26,245 bases of DNA from assembly GCA_905210995.1 (NCBI GenBank), contig CAJLZE010000030.1, positions 1 to 26,245 of the forward strand. Reading direction: 5' to 3'. Under the pieces are notes generated by a model. It was not told the DNA's origin, made no database searches, and saw nothing but the letters and a program-made list of their open reading frames with translations. The stretch is from an uncultured Anaerotruncus sp. Lineage in GTDB: Bacteria > Bacillota > Clostridia > Oscillospirales > CAG-272. Shown here piece after piece: positions 1 to 7,735 of the stretch (position 1 is the stretch's first letter; each line of letters begins with the position of its first letter). The translations under genes were made by a program, and so were the position numbers.

Positions 1-1404
1 GGTCAGATAGGGCGCGATCGCCGGGCGAACGCACTCGGAAAGGAACTCATCGACCTGCGACGGACACCTGCCGATGTATTTTGCGGGATCAAGCTCGGAG
101 AGGATCTCCTCCTTCGAAAGCGGAATGCGCTCATCGGCGGCAATGCGGTCGATAAGATCGTTTTCCCCGCCGTCGAGCTTTACGCGCCGTGCCGCCTCGT
201 GTGAATATACACGGATGATCTCATGCAGCTCCTGACGGTCGCCGCCTCGCTTTACCGATTCCATCATGATATTCTCGGTCGCCATAAATGGCAGCTTCTC
301 CATAACGCGGCGATGTATCACACGGTCGTACACCACCATTCCGGAAGTAACGTTGATATAAATATTGAGTATCGCATCAACGCCCAAAAACGCCTCCGCG
401 ACCGAAATACGGCGGTTGGCACTGTCGTCGAGCGTACGTTCAAACCACTGGGTAGACGCCGTTATCGCCGGATTGAGCGAATCGTTTATAACATACCGTG
501 CCAGCGCCGACATACGCTCGCACCTCATCGGATTGCGCTTGTACGGCATCGCGGATGAACCTATCTGCTTTGTTTCAAACGGCTCTTCCATCTCCTCAAA
601 TGACTGAAGCAGACGCAGGTCGTTTGAAAATTTATATGCGCTCTGAGCAAAGCCGGACATCACCGACAGGAAATATGAATCCACCTTGCGCGAATATGTT
701 TGTCCCGATACCGGAATGCATCCGTCAAAGCCCATTTCATCCGCGATCAGCTCTTCAAGACGCTTTACTTTGCCCTCGTCGCCGCCGAAAAGCTCCATAA
801 AGCTCGCCTGAGTACCGGTAGTTCCCTTCGCACCGCGAAGCTTTAGATTCGAAAGCTGAAATTCAAGATTTTCAACGTCCATAACAAGCTCATTCGTCCA
901 GAGCGTCGCACGCTTGCCGACCGTCGTGAGCTGTGCAGGCTGAAGGTGTGTATATGCCAGGCAAGGCATCGACTTGTATTTGTCGGCAAATTCCGCAAGG
1001 TTCGAAAGCACCTGAGCCGCTTTTTTGAGTATCACTCCCGATGCCTCGCGCAGAATTATAACGTCGGTATTATCGCCGACATAGCAGCTCGTAGCACCGA
1101 GGTGGATTATCGGCTCCGCCTTTGGACACTGCACACCGTAAGCATAGACATGGCTCATAACGTCATGCCGCACCTCACGCTCACGTGCCTCGGCAACGTC
1201 GTAGTTGATATCATCCTTGTGAGCCTCAAGCTCGGCTATCTGCTCATCCGTAATATCGAGCCCCAGCTCCTTCTCGGCGCGCGCAAGCGCTATCCACAGC
1301 CGTCGCCATGTGCGGAACTTGAAGTTATCCGAGAAGATCGACTGCATCTCGGAGCTTGCATAACGTGTCGAAAACGGTGATATGTACTTGTCTCTGTCGT
1401 TCAT
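1..1404 (-). CDS. purB: Adenylosuccinate lyase, C-terminus cut by window edge
   Basis: Adenylosuccinate lyase cleaves SAICAR to AICAR and adenylosuccinate to AMP, both releasing fumarate, in cytosolic purine synthesis. My reverse-strand translation is open from the ATG at 1404 to base 1 (468 codons). It shows the fumarase/aspartase superfamily signature GSSAMPYKRNPMR at about residues 282-294, the substrate-loop motif YTHLQPAQ, and an N-terminus beginning MNDRDKYISPFSTRY. The family is usually about 475 residues long, so only a few C-terminal residues should lie outside the window. The start is supported by an AAGGA ribosome site about 8 bases upstream. It lies 20 bases downstream of the lipoprotein gene on the same strand and probably shares its promoter at 2943-2971, an unusual partner for a purine gene. 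Confidence 0.96.
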   Translation of the reverse strand, partial: MNDRDKYISPFSTRYASSEMQSIFSDNFKFRTWRRLWIALARAEKELGLDITDEQIAELEAHKDDINYDVAEAREREVRHDVMSHVYAYGVQCPKAEPIIHLGATSCYVGDNTDVIILREASGVILKKAAQVLSNLAEFADKYKSMPCLAYTHLQPAQLTTVGKRATLWTNELVMDVENLEFQLSNLKLRGAKGTTGTQASFMELFGGDEGKVKRLEELIADEMGFDGCIPVSGQTYSRKVDSYFLSVMSGFAQSAYKFSNDLRLLQSFEEMEEPFETKQIGSSAMPYKRNPMRCERMSALARYVINDSLNPAITASTQWFERTLDDSANRRISVAEAFLGVDAILNIYINVTSGMVVYDRVIHRRVMEKLPFMATENIMMESVKRGGDRQELHEIIRVYSHEAARRVKLDGGENDLIDRIAADERIPLSKEEILSELDPAKYIGRCPSQVDEFLSECVRPAIAPYLT

Positions 1405-1424
1405 TTTACAATTCCTTTGCTTTT

Positions 1425-2840
1425 TTATTGAAGCGATATTATCTGAAGCGCGCGTTCCGAAACTCCCGCGTCTGCCACCGATGTTATCATATATTTCCCC
1501 ACCGTGCAGTTCTCCGGCGGAAAACCGTTGCTTACACGATCGGCTGTCGTCCGCCCGAAATAAACGAATGCGGAACCGTTTTTCCAGTTAAGTTCAAATG
1601 TCGGATCGCAGAAATATTTTTTGCCGTCTATGGTAACGAGATTCCATGCATGCCCATCGCCATCGATATCGCTGCCGGTAACCTCGGTATTCTCTATTCC
1701 CACCTGTGTCAGCAGCTGTGAATACGCAGCAGCAAACGTCACGCATATTCCGGTTTTCTTCACATACGCATAGTACGGCTCAATATTTTTACGGGTTTCC
1801 GCAGCTACTTTATCGTAGCTTACCGCCGTGCAGAGTGCATGATAAACTATCTCTGCCTTCATTTGCTCGGACTGCCCGGGCTTTGCCGACTTAAGGTATC
1901 CGTTTATGCATCCAAAAAGCTCTGCGGCTAACTTTTCCTGCTCACCACGGCTGACAAGGTATCTGAGCGAAACTCCGCCATTGCCGGAATACTCACATTC
2001 GAATGTTACGCCGTAAAGCGGGAATTCATAATAAAGCACCGTTGACAGCATCATTGCGTAATCATCATCACAAGCAACAAAGTTCTTGTAACCGAGCACA
2101 GCGTCAACGACTTCAATGTAAACATCCGCGAATCCGTTGCCGAGTGACTCAAGAGCCTCGGTGGGAAGCCTGTAAGGATTGTAAACATAATGCCCGTTCT
2201 CGGTGCGCGGCATCATTTTGGACGGCAGCGGAACGGAGGGATCGTATTTCGTCTCGGGCTCAGTCACGGGCGGAGTGATTTCCGGTTCGGCATGGCTCTT
2301 GCCCGCAGTGTTGCCGTTTTCTATGAAATAGGCGTGCAGATACGGCTTTTCAAAATTGCCGCGTATTGTCCGCAGTATACCACCGACAGTCACCTGCTTT
2401 CCGACGTACGGCATTTTGTCAATGCCATCTATATCGGTGTCGAACATATCAAGTCGCGTGATACCGCTGAATTTCAGCACCGTATCACTGAGCTCGGTGC
2501 ATTCAATGTCAAGCACCTGATCTGGTACGAAATAAAAGCAGTCATCTTTTTCGATCCTGCCTACAAGCACGACCCCCTCGGTGGTGGAAAAAGATATGCG
2601 CTCTGGCTCCGGCGTGGACGTTACGGACGGCACGGTGCCTCCCGTTGACGGCGTGTCGGGCGCCGCGGTGCTGTCATCGGGCGTCTTTGTTCCCACAACG
2701 GACGTGACAGTTCCACCTGGCTTTGTATCAACAGTGGTGATATCGACCTCACCGGAGCCGATGCGGCATCCCGAAAGCACAGTGCAAATCACCGCAAAAA
2801 GGAGCAGCAGCGAAACTCGGGAGCGTATTCTTCTTATCAT
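1425..2840 (-). CDS. Transglutaminase-like domain lipoprotein
   Basis: This is a predicted lipoprotein of 471 residues exported to the outer face of the membrane. A basic N-terminus (MIRRIRSR) and hydrophobic stretch 9-22 lead to the lipobox L22-S-G-C25. A Thr/Pro-rich linker follows (about 30-80). Residues about 85-175 are compatible with a small beta-rich domain, and a second Pro-rich linker lies at about 184-210. The C-terminal half carries a transglutaminase/protease-like core with a recognisable triad: Cys366 in TGICVTFAAAY, His397 in GHAWNLV and Asp412 in YFCDPTF. Such domains act as cysteine peptidases or transglutaminases, often on cell-wall or surface proteins; the substrate is not evident. 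A longer reading frame begins at 2888, but the GGAAAGGA ribosome site and the signal sequence favour the start at 2840. Confidence 0.85.
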   Translation of the reverse strand: MIRRIRSRVSLLLLFAVICTVLSGCRIGSGEVDITTVDTKPGGTVTSVVGTKTPDDSTAAPDTPSTGGTVPSVTSTPEPERISFSTTEGVVLVGRIEKDDCFYFVPDQVLDIECTELSDTVLKFSGITRLDMFDTDIDGIDKMPYVGKQVTVGGILRTIRGNFEKPYLHAYFIENGNTAGKSHAEPEITPPVTEPETKYDPSVPLPSKMMPRTENGHYVYNPYRLPTEALESLGNGFADVYIEVVDAVLGYKNFVACDDDYAMMLSTVLYYEFPLYGVTFECEYSGNGGVSLRYLVSRGEQEKLAAELFGCINGYLKSAKPGQSEQMKAEIVYHALCTAVSYDKVAAETRKNIEPYYAYVKKTGICVTFAAAYSQLLTQVGIENTEVTGSDIDGDGHAWNLVTIDGKKYFCDPTFELNWKNGSAFVYFGRTTADRVSNGFPPENCTVGKYMITSVADAGVSERALQIISLQ

Positions 2841-2942
2841 AATGACCGTCCTTTCCGCGGCGTAAAAGCATCCCGGCGTCAAATACATTCATCAGCCGAC
2901 CATGCAGTGCCGCATTAAGAAATATAGGTTCTGCTGTCTATA

Positions 2943-2971
2943 ATTATACCACTGTTTTACGCACAAATCAA
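2943..2971 (-). promoter_or_regulatory. Sigma-A-type promoter for lipoprotein-purB
   Basis: On the minus strand TTGATT (2966-2971) is followed by a 17-base spacer and a perfect TATAAT (2943-2948). It lies about 100 bases upstream of the lipoprotein start at 2840 and points toward it. No promoter was seen between the lipoprotein gene and purB. Confidence 0.75.
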
Positions 2972-2999
2972 CCGTGTGCCTGCTCTAAGTATACAAAAA

Positions 3000-3983
3000 T
3001 TATTTTTTGTGTATTGCGTTTACTATTGCCATGATCGCCCCGTACAGCACTCCGGCGACCGCCCAGATCACCCATGTGTATTTCGGATCTGCTTTTATCG
3101 ACGGAATAAATGTAACACAAAGAAAAATTGCCGTGACAAACAGCCAATAGACGAGGCTAACGGTGCCTTTGATGCCCTTTCGGCTCTTCTTTTCGGGCGA
3201 ATAATCGCCCTCTTCAAGCAAACGGTCGAGCGCCGCCTCATACGTGCCGCCGACGATAAACAGAACGCACCCTATTCCGGCTATCAGAAGGAGCAGGCAG
3301 ACCGCCCCGGCATATACAGCATCCGCGGCATTAAAGCCCACAGAAAGAAAGATCGGAAGCACGGAGCATATGCAGCAGAGCGTGCCCGCAATATTGAACC
3401 GTGAATACGTGTCACGGTATTCTTTTTTGCGTTGGTTCACCATTCCCGTCACACCGTACTCGGTTTCAAACGGCTCGCTCTCGAGAAATTCAAATCCCTT
3501 TGAGCCGGCAGCGGCCGACAGAAAGAGCGCGACGCCGGCGGCAATGAACACTATCAAAGCACAGAGACCGATTCCTGCGGCAGCATTTTCGCTTATGCCG
3601 CTGCCCTCTGCCTCGCTCAGAGCCCCCATCAGAATAAGAATGATGGGCGAAATTATGCACAGAAACGTTGCAAGTGCAATGCGCGGTGCTGCCGCACGGC
3701 GGCGTGCAAGATAATCCGATGCTTCAGCCATTGTAACGCGCCTGCACGGCGACTCATCGGCATCAACGGATAATCCCGGCTCTTCGATATCATCCTTTAG
3801 AAGGTAATCTGTTGACACATTGAAGATCCGGCTCATCTGCAATATCTTATCCATATCGGGTATGGACTGTGCGCCCTCCCATTTTGATACCGATTGCCTT
3901 GTGACTCCGAGCTGCTCCGCAAGTTCCTCCTGCGACCAGCCCGCCTTTTTGCGTTGAAAAATAATTTTGTCTGCCAATATCAT
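3000..3983 (-). CDS. XRE-family HTH regulator with six-helix membrane domain
   Basis: An N-terminal Cro/CI-type helix-turn-helix (residues about 5-62, including WSQEELAEQLGVTRQSVSKWE) precedes a charged linker (64-98). Six predicted membrane helices follow, at about 101-121, 136-158, 197-216, 224-246, 273-293 and 303-323. The design suggests a membrane-tethered DNA-binding protein that senses an envelope signal; this is inference. I chose the ATG at 3983 (327 residues) because GAGG sits 6 bases upstream and the HTH family normally starts a few residues before the first helix. The in-frame ATGs at 3995 and 4058 lack this support. An inverted repeat covering the likely promoter at 4043-4060 suggests autoregulation. 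HTH-membrane fusions of this kind are common in Clostridia and mostly uncharacterised. Confidence 0.85.
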   Translation of the reverse strand: MILADKIIFQRKKAGWSQEELAEQLGVTRQSVSKWEGAQSIPDMDKILQMSRIFNVSTDYLLKDDIEEPGLSVDADESPCRRVTMAEASDYLARRRAAAPRIALATFLCIISPIILILMGALSEAEGSGISENAAAGIGLCALIVFIAAGVALFLSAAAGSKGFEFLESEPFETEYGVTGMVNQRKKEYRDTYSRFNIAGTLCCICSVLPIFLSVGFNAADAVYAGAVCLLLLIAGIGCVLFIVGGTYEAALDRLLEEGDYSPEKKSRKGIKGTVSLVYWLFVTAIFLCVTFIPSIKADPKYTWVIWAVAGVLYGAIMAIVNAIHKK

Positions 3984-4025
3984 GCTTAACCTCATATCCG
4001 GGCTTTTTGCCCATGTGATACAATA

Positions 4026-4054
4026 ATGATACGCCTTTTTGCGGTTGCGGGCAA
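4026..4054 (-). promoter_or_regulatory. Candidate promoter of the XRE-membrane regulator
   Basis: On the minus strand TTGCCC (4049-4054), a 17-base spacer and TATCAT (4026-4031) lie about 45 bases upstream of the start at 3983. The match to consensus is moderate. The -35 hexamer is the centre of the inverted repeat at 4043-4060. Confidence 0.45.
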
Positions 4055-4060
4055 GCAACC
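4043..4060. promoter_or_regulatory. Inverted repeat, candidate operator of the XRE regulator
   Basis: GGTTGC and its exact reverse complement GCAACC are separated by six bases (GGGCAA), which form the candidate -35 element of the XRE gene. A further GGTTGC half-site lies at 4085-4090. A dyad covering the -35 box beside an HTH gene is typical of an autorepressor operator; binding is inferred. Confidence 0.45.
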
Positions 4061-4112
4061 CGACTGTATAATTTGACGCGCAGCGGTTGCATTGCTTATT
4101 CTGACGGCATTT

Positions 4113-4991
4113 TCAGTCCTTTTTCTCGCAAAACAGCTTTACGACAATAACATTTCCGTCGCTCTCGGTGCCCGATACTTCGAATCCGTTCTTGCGGTAA
4201 AAGGAAATGTTATCGGTCTTGTCGGCAGGAGTCACAAGGTCTATCCTACGCCAGTCGGGATGTACGGCGCGGAAATGCTCTATCGCTCTGCCCCCGATAC
4301 CGCGGCACTGGTACTCCGGCACAACACAAAGACATCCTATGCGATAGTTTCCTTCCCCGCAGTCGTCAGCCGATATCACACACACAGGTGTTCCGCCGCA
4401 AATGATGATCTCCTTCGGGTGATTCAGGATCGAGTATTTCATCCTTTCAACAGTGCGCCCGTAAGCCGGGCATTCGCCGTAGCGTATATAATCTGACCTG
4501 AAGGCACGGTCATATATATCGACAAGCAACGCAGCGTCCGCCGGCACAGCCTCTCGGTAGGTTATGTCTTCCGTTTTATAGCGCTCGTCGCCCCACCACA
4601 TCGGCATAAGCTCGCCGAGCGTTACCGTGCTACGTATCGCATAATCCACCATTATCTCTGTGTATCTGTTTTTTGGCGAAAGCTGCATAAGCAGCTCACG
4701 GCAGGCGCCGCAGGGCATCCCGCTCCCACCGCCGCACGGTGCCTTGTCACGAAAAGCGATCATACGCTTGACTATGACCTGACCGCTGTGATGGTACATA
4801 TCAAGTATCGCCACACGCTCGGCACACAGATTAAGCACTCCGCTTGCTCCCTCGATGCAGAACCCGGTGAATATTTCTCCGCTCTCGCTTTCGATTGCAC
4901 TCACAACATGGTGAGCCTCAAAGAATGGCGATATATTTGTAGGGCGGTATTCCGCCGCAGCTCTCTCATAAAGCTTCTCCCAAATGTCCAT
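4113..4991 (-). CDS. Cytidine-deaminase-like domain fused to GNAT acetyltransferase
   Basis: This is a two-domain protein of 292 residues. Residues about 1-130 form a cytidine-deaminase-like zinc domain: Cys56-Ala-Glu58 (CAER) gives the first ligand and the catalytic Glu, and PCGAC (Cys94, Cys97) the other two ligands. Residues about 143-288 form a GNAT N-acetyltransferase with the acetyl-CoA loop QCRGIGG (228-234) and the later NISFYRKNGF motif (261-270). The deaminase half is of the size of free tetrameric cytidine deaminases or blasticidin-S deaminase. The fusion could modify a nucleoside or nucleoside-like antibiotic twice, but the substrates are unknown. Its ATG overlaps the stop of the upstream hydrolase by one base (TAATG), implying translational coupling. 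No separate promoter was seen. Confidence 0.85.
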   Translation of the reverse strand: MDIWEKLYERAAAEYRPTNISPFFEAHHVVSAIESESGEIFTGFCIEGASGVLNLCAERVAILDMYHHSGQVIVKRMIAFRDKAPCGGGSGMPCGACRELLMQLSPKNRYTEIMVDYAIRSTVTLGELMPMWWGDERYKTEDITYREAVPADAALLVDIYDRAFRSDYIRYGECPAYGRTVERMKYSILNHPKEIIICGGTPVCVISADDCGEGNYRIGCLCVVPEYQCRGIGGRAIEHFRAVHPDWRRIDLVTPADKTDNISFYRKNGFEVSGTESDGNVIVVKLFCEKKD

Positions 4992-5677
4992 TACACATTT
5001 TTCTCCAAAAACTCATCCACAGCACGATTAAAATCATCGGGATTTTTATTTGCAATAAAATGATCGCCTTTAATAAACCGCAGCTTCGCTCCCGGAATGC
5101 TTGCGGCAATAAGCTCGGTGTGACTGCGCTTGATCATATCATGCGTTCCCACGATAACAAGCACCGACATACGCAGATTTTTCAGCTCGGCAGGATTTAT
5201 GTGCGGTTCGTTTACCATAAGACCAAGCATTTCAGCATTCGGTCTTGCTTTTTCACTTTTGACAGCCGCACGCCGTGCAATACGGTACCCGATCTCTATC
5301 GGAAGCTGAACGCTCCTCTTTACGCCTGACGGATCTATGTTTGCGCCGTTAAGAACAAGACAGCCGACCATATCGGGATGTTTAAGAGCGAATGTAAGTG
5401 CAATATTTCCGCCATCCGAAAAGCCGAGCAGATGCGCCTTTGCAATCCCGTGAGCGGTCAAAAAATCATACAGATCGTCAGCAAACCGTTCAATAGAAAA
5501 TTCACCGTCGCCGCGCGGCGACCTGCCGTGTCCTCGCGTGTCAAGCGCTATCACGCGATACCTGTTACCGAAATAGTCAGCCTGATGAACAAAATAAGTA
5601 TGATCCTCTCCGTTACCGTGCAAAAGGATCAGTGGAAAACCGGAACCGCATTCTTCGTAATACAGCTCAGAATTCAT
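4991..5677 (-). CDS. Alpha/beta hydrolase
   Basis: A compact alpha/beta-hydrolase of 228 residues with all expected landmarks. The oxyanion-hole HGNG is at residues 20-23. The LDTRGHGRS strand-loop is at 45-53. The nucleophile is Ser87 in the elbow GFSDGG, the acid Asp180 in VGTHD, and the base His206 in KGDHF. No signal peptide is seen, so it is cytosolic. The start has AAAGGAG about 8 bases upstream. It is coupled by a one-base overlap to the deaminase-acetyltransferase gene, and the two may act on the same small molecule. It could be an esterase, lactonase or amidase; the sequence alone does not tell. No promoter is recognisable in the short gap after the lysS terminator, so read-through may supply transcription. 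Confidence 0.85.
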   Translation of the reverse strand: MNSELYYEECGSGFPLILLHGNGEDHTYFVHQADYFGNRYRVIALDTRGHGRSPRGDGEFSIERFADDLYDFLTAHGIAKAHLLGFSDGGNIALTFALKHPDMVGCLVLNGANIDPSGVKRSVQLPIEIGYRIARRAAVKSEKARPNAEMLGLMVNEPHINPAELKNLRMSVLVIVGTHDMIKRSHTELIAASIPGAKLRFIKGDHFIANKNPDDFNRAVDEFLEKNV

Positions 5678-5718
5678 ATGATGCTCCTTTCTGTGAAAGA
5701 ATCAAAGTCAATTGCGGC

Positions 5719-5751
5719 AAAAACGGGCGGTCCGCAACGGAACCGCCCGTC
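5719..5751 (-). terminator. Rho-independent terminator after lysS
   Basis: A GC-rich stem (GGGCGGT paired with ACCGCCC, continued by CCG/CGG around a CAA loop with one bulged base) lies at 5724-5749. On the minus strand it is followed by five U residues. It begins about 25 bases past the lysS stop and would end the long ftsEX-lysS operon, possibly with some read-through into the hydrolase gene because the U-run is short. Confidence 0.75.
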
Positions 5752-5775
5752 CAAATAAAATATGGCACTGAGTGA

Positions 5776-7716
5776 TCAATACAGCTTTGCGCCTGCCGGA
5801 ATGTGAGGATCGACCATCAGCAAGTGGAGCTTTTCTTCACCGTTTTCGTGATGCACGGCGGAGATCAACATACCGCATGAGTCGATGCCCATCATCGGTC
5901 TGGGCGGAAGGTTTACAATAGCGATGCAGGTCTTGCCGATCAACTCCTCGGGTTCATAATAGGCGTGAATACCGCTCAAAATGACCCGATCTGTGCCGGT
6001 ACCGTCGTCCAAAACGAACTTTAAGAGCTTTTTGGACTTCTTAACAGCTTCGCATTCCTTGACCTTTACGGCACGGAAATCACTCTTGGAGAAGGTGTCA
6101 AAATCGACCTGATCTTGGAACAGAGGCTCGATTTGAACATTGGAAAAATCAATTTTTTCCTCGACTTCGGGAGCCACCTGAGTAGCCTCCGCAGAAGCCG
6201 AAACTTCCTTGGAAACCTTCTTATCGGAGTCGAGCGGCTTCATTGTCGGGAACAACAGCACATCTCTGATCGCCGAAGAATTTGTGAGCAGCATGCACAT
6301 ACGGTCAATGCCGAAGCCGATGCCGCCTGTGGGAGGCATACCGATCTCGAGCGCATTGAGAAAATCCTCGTCGGTATGGTTAGCTTCTTCGTCGCCCTGT
6401 GCGAGCAGCTCCTCCTGAGCGCGGAAGCGCTCACGCTGGTCGATGGGATCATTAAGCTCGGAATAGGCATTTGCCATTTCCCAGCCGTTCATATAAAACT
6501 CAAATCTCTCGACATAATCGGGAGCATCCGGCTTTTTCTTTGTCAGCGGAGATATTTCGATCGGGTGATCCATAACAAACGTCGGCTGGATCATATGCTC
6601 CTCGGCAAATTCCTCAAAGAAAAGGTTCAGTATGTCGCCCTTTCTGTGACGCTCTTCAAATGCAACGCCCTTTTCCTTTGCAACAGCCTTAGCCTCGTCA
6701 TCGCTGCGTATTTCGTTAAAGTCAACACCGGAATATTTCTTTACCGCGTCAAGCATCGTAATGCGCTCAAACGGCTTGCCGAGATCTATCTGCGTTCCGT
6801 TATAGGTGATAACGTCTGTGCCGAGGACCTCACGCGCAACATGGCGGTAGAGATTTTCGGTAAGATCCATCATACCATGATAATCGGTATATGCCTGATA
6901 AAGCTCCATGAGCGTGAATTCCGGGTTATGGCGGGTATCGATACCTTCGTTGCGGAACACTCTGCCGATCTCGTAGACCTTTTCAAGCCCGCCGACTATC
7001 AGCCGTTTGAGGTATAGCTCAAGCGATATACGAAGCTTGAAATCCGCATCGAGCGCATTGAAATGCGTTTCGAACGGACGTGCTGCCGCACCGCCGGCGT
7101 TGGAGACAAGCATCGGGGTTTCGACTTCAAGAAAGCCCTCGGAATCAAGATATCTTCTTACCGAACTGATTATCTTCGAACGCTTGATAAGCGTATCCTT
7201 TGACTCCGGATTCATGATAAGATCAACGTACCGCTGACGGTAGCGAAGATCGGTATTTGTGAGCCCGTGGAACTTTTCGGGGAGGATCTGAAGGCTCTTT
7301 GAAAGCAGCGTCAGGTCATTTGCGTGAATGGATATCTCGCCGGTCTTGGTTTTGAAGACAGTTCCCTTTATGCCCACGATATCGCCGATATCGAGCTTTT
7401 TGAAGTTGCGGTATTCATCCTCACCAACGCAATCACGCGCGACATATGCCTGCACCGTTCCCATAAGATCCTGCACATGGCAAAATGATGCCTTGCCCAT
7501 AATGCGCTTGGACATAAGTCTGCCGGCAACTGAGACCTCCTTGCCCTCAAGCGCCTCAAAGTTGTCTTTTATATCCGACGAATGATGCGTCCGGTCGTAT
7601 TTCGTTATTACAAACGGGTCGTGACCTTCCGCGCGCAGCTCATCGAGCTTCTGACGTCTTATCGCCAGCACGTCGGCAATGTCCTGCTGAACACCGTTGT
7701 TCTGATTGTCTGCCAT
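5776..7716 (-). CDS. lysS: Lysyl-tRNA synthetase (class II) with C-terminal tRNA-binding domain
   Basis: Charges tRNA-Lys with lysine in the cytosol. The 646 residues comprise an OB-fold anticodon-binding domain (about 62-137), a class II catalytic core with motif 2 at FRNEG (254-258) and motif 3 at GFGIDR (467-472), an acidic linker (495-530), and an extra domain at about 538-646. The extra domain matches the Trbp111/MetRS-C fold: DFRAVKV, KSKKLLKF, VILSGI, and the PPRPMMGIDSCGMLISA segment. Ordinary bacterial LysS is about 490-510 residues and ends soon after motif 3. The start at 7716 (MADNQNN) has GAAAGGA 7 bases upstream and follows the greA stop by 19 bases; a longer frame opening at 7776 overlaps greA and lacks support. 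It is the last gene of the operon. Confidence 0.97.
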   Translation of the reverse strand: MADNQNNGVQQDIADVLAIRRQKLDELRAEGHDPFVITKYDRTHHSSDIKDNFEALEGKEVSVAGRLMSKRIMGKASFCHVQDLMGTVQAYVARDCVGEDEYRNFKKLDIGDIVGIKGTVFKTKTGEISIHANDLTLLSKSLQILPEKFHGLTNTDLRYRQRYVDLIMNPESKDTLIKRSKIISSVRRYLDSEGFLEVETPMLVSNAGGAAARPFETHFNALDADFKLRISLELYLKRLIVGGLEKVYEIGRVFRNEGIDTRHNPEFTLMELYQAYTDYHGMMDLTENLYRHVAREVLGTDVITYNGTQIDLGKPFERITMLDAVKKYSGVDFNEIRSDDEAKAVAKEKGVAFEERHRKGDILNLFFEEFAEEHMIQPTFVMDHPIEISPLTKKKPDAPDYVERFEFYMNGWEMANAYSELNDPIDQRERFRAQEELLAQGDEEANHTDEDFLNALEIGMPPTGGIGFGIDRMCMLLTNSSAIRDVLLFPTMKPLDSDKKVSKEVSASAEATQVAPEVEEKIDFSNVQIEPLFQDQVDFDTFSKSDFRAVKVKECEAVKKSKKLLKFVLDDGTGTDRVILSGIHAYYEPEELIGKTCIAIVNLPPRPMMGIDSCGMLISAVHHENGEEKLHLLMVDPHIPAGAKLY

Positions 7717-7735
7717 TTTCAAATCCTTTCCCGGA

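Noticed and set aside
3991..4020. GGGC-AAAAA-GCCC hairpin (4000-4012) as a terminator
   Set aside because: Only four pairs, no U-run, and it lies inside the 5' leader of the XRE gene; at most a minor leader structure.
6115..7017. Plus-strand frame of 300 codons inside lysS
   Set aside because: Shadow of a confidently identified gene; no ribosome site or recognisable domain.
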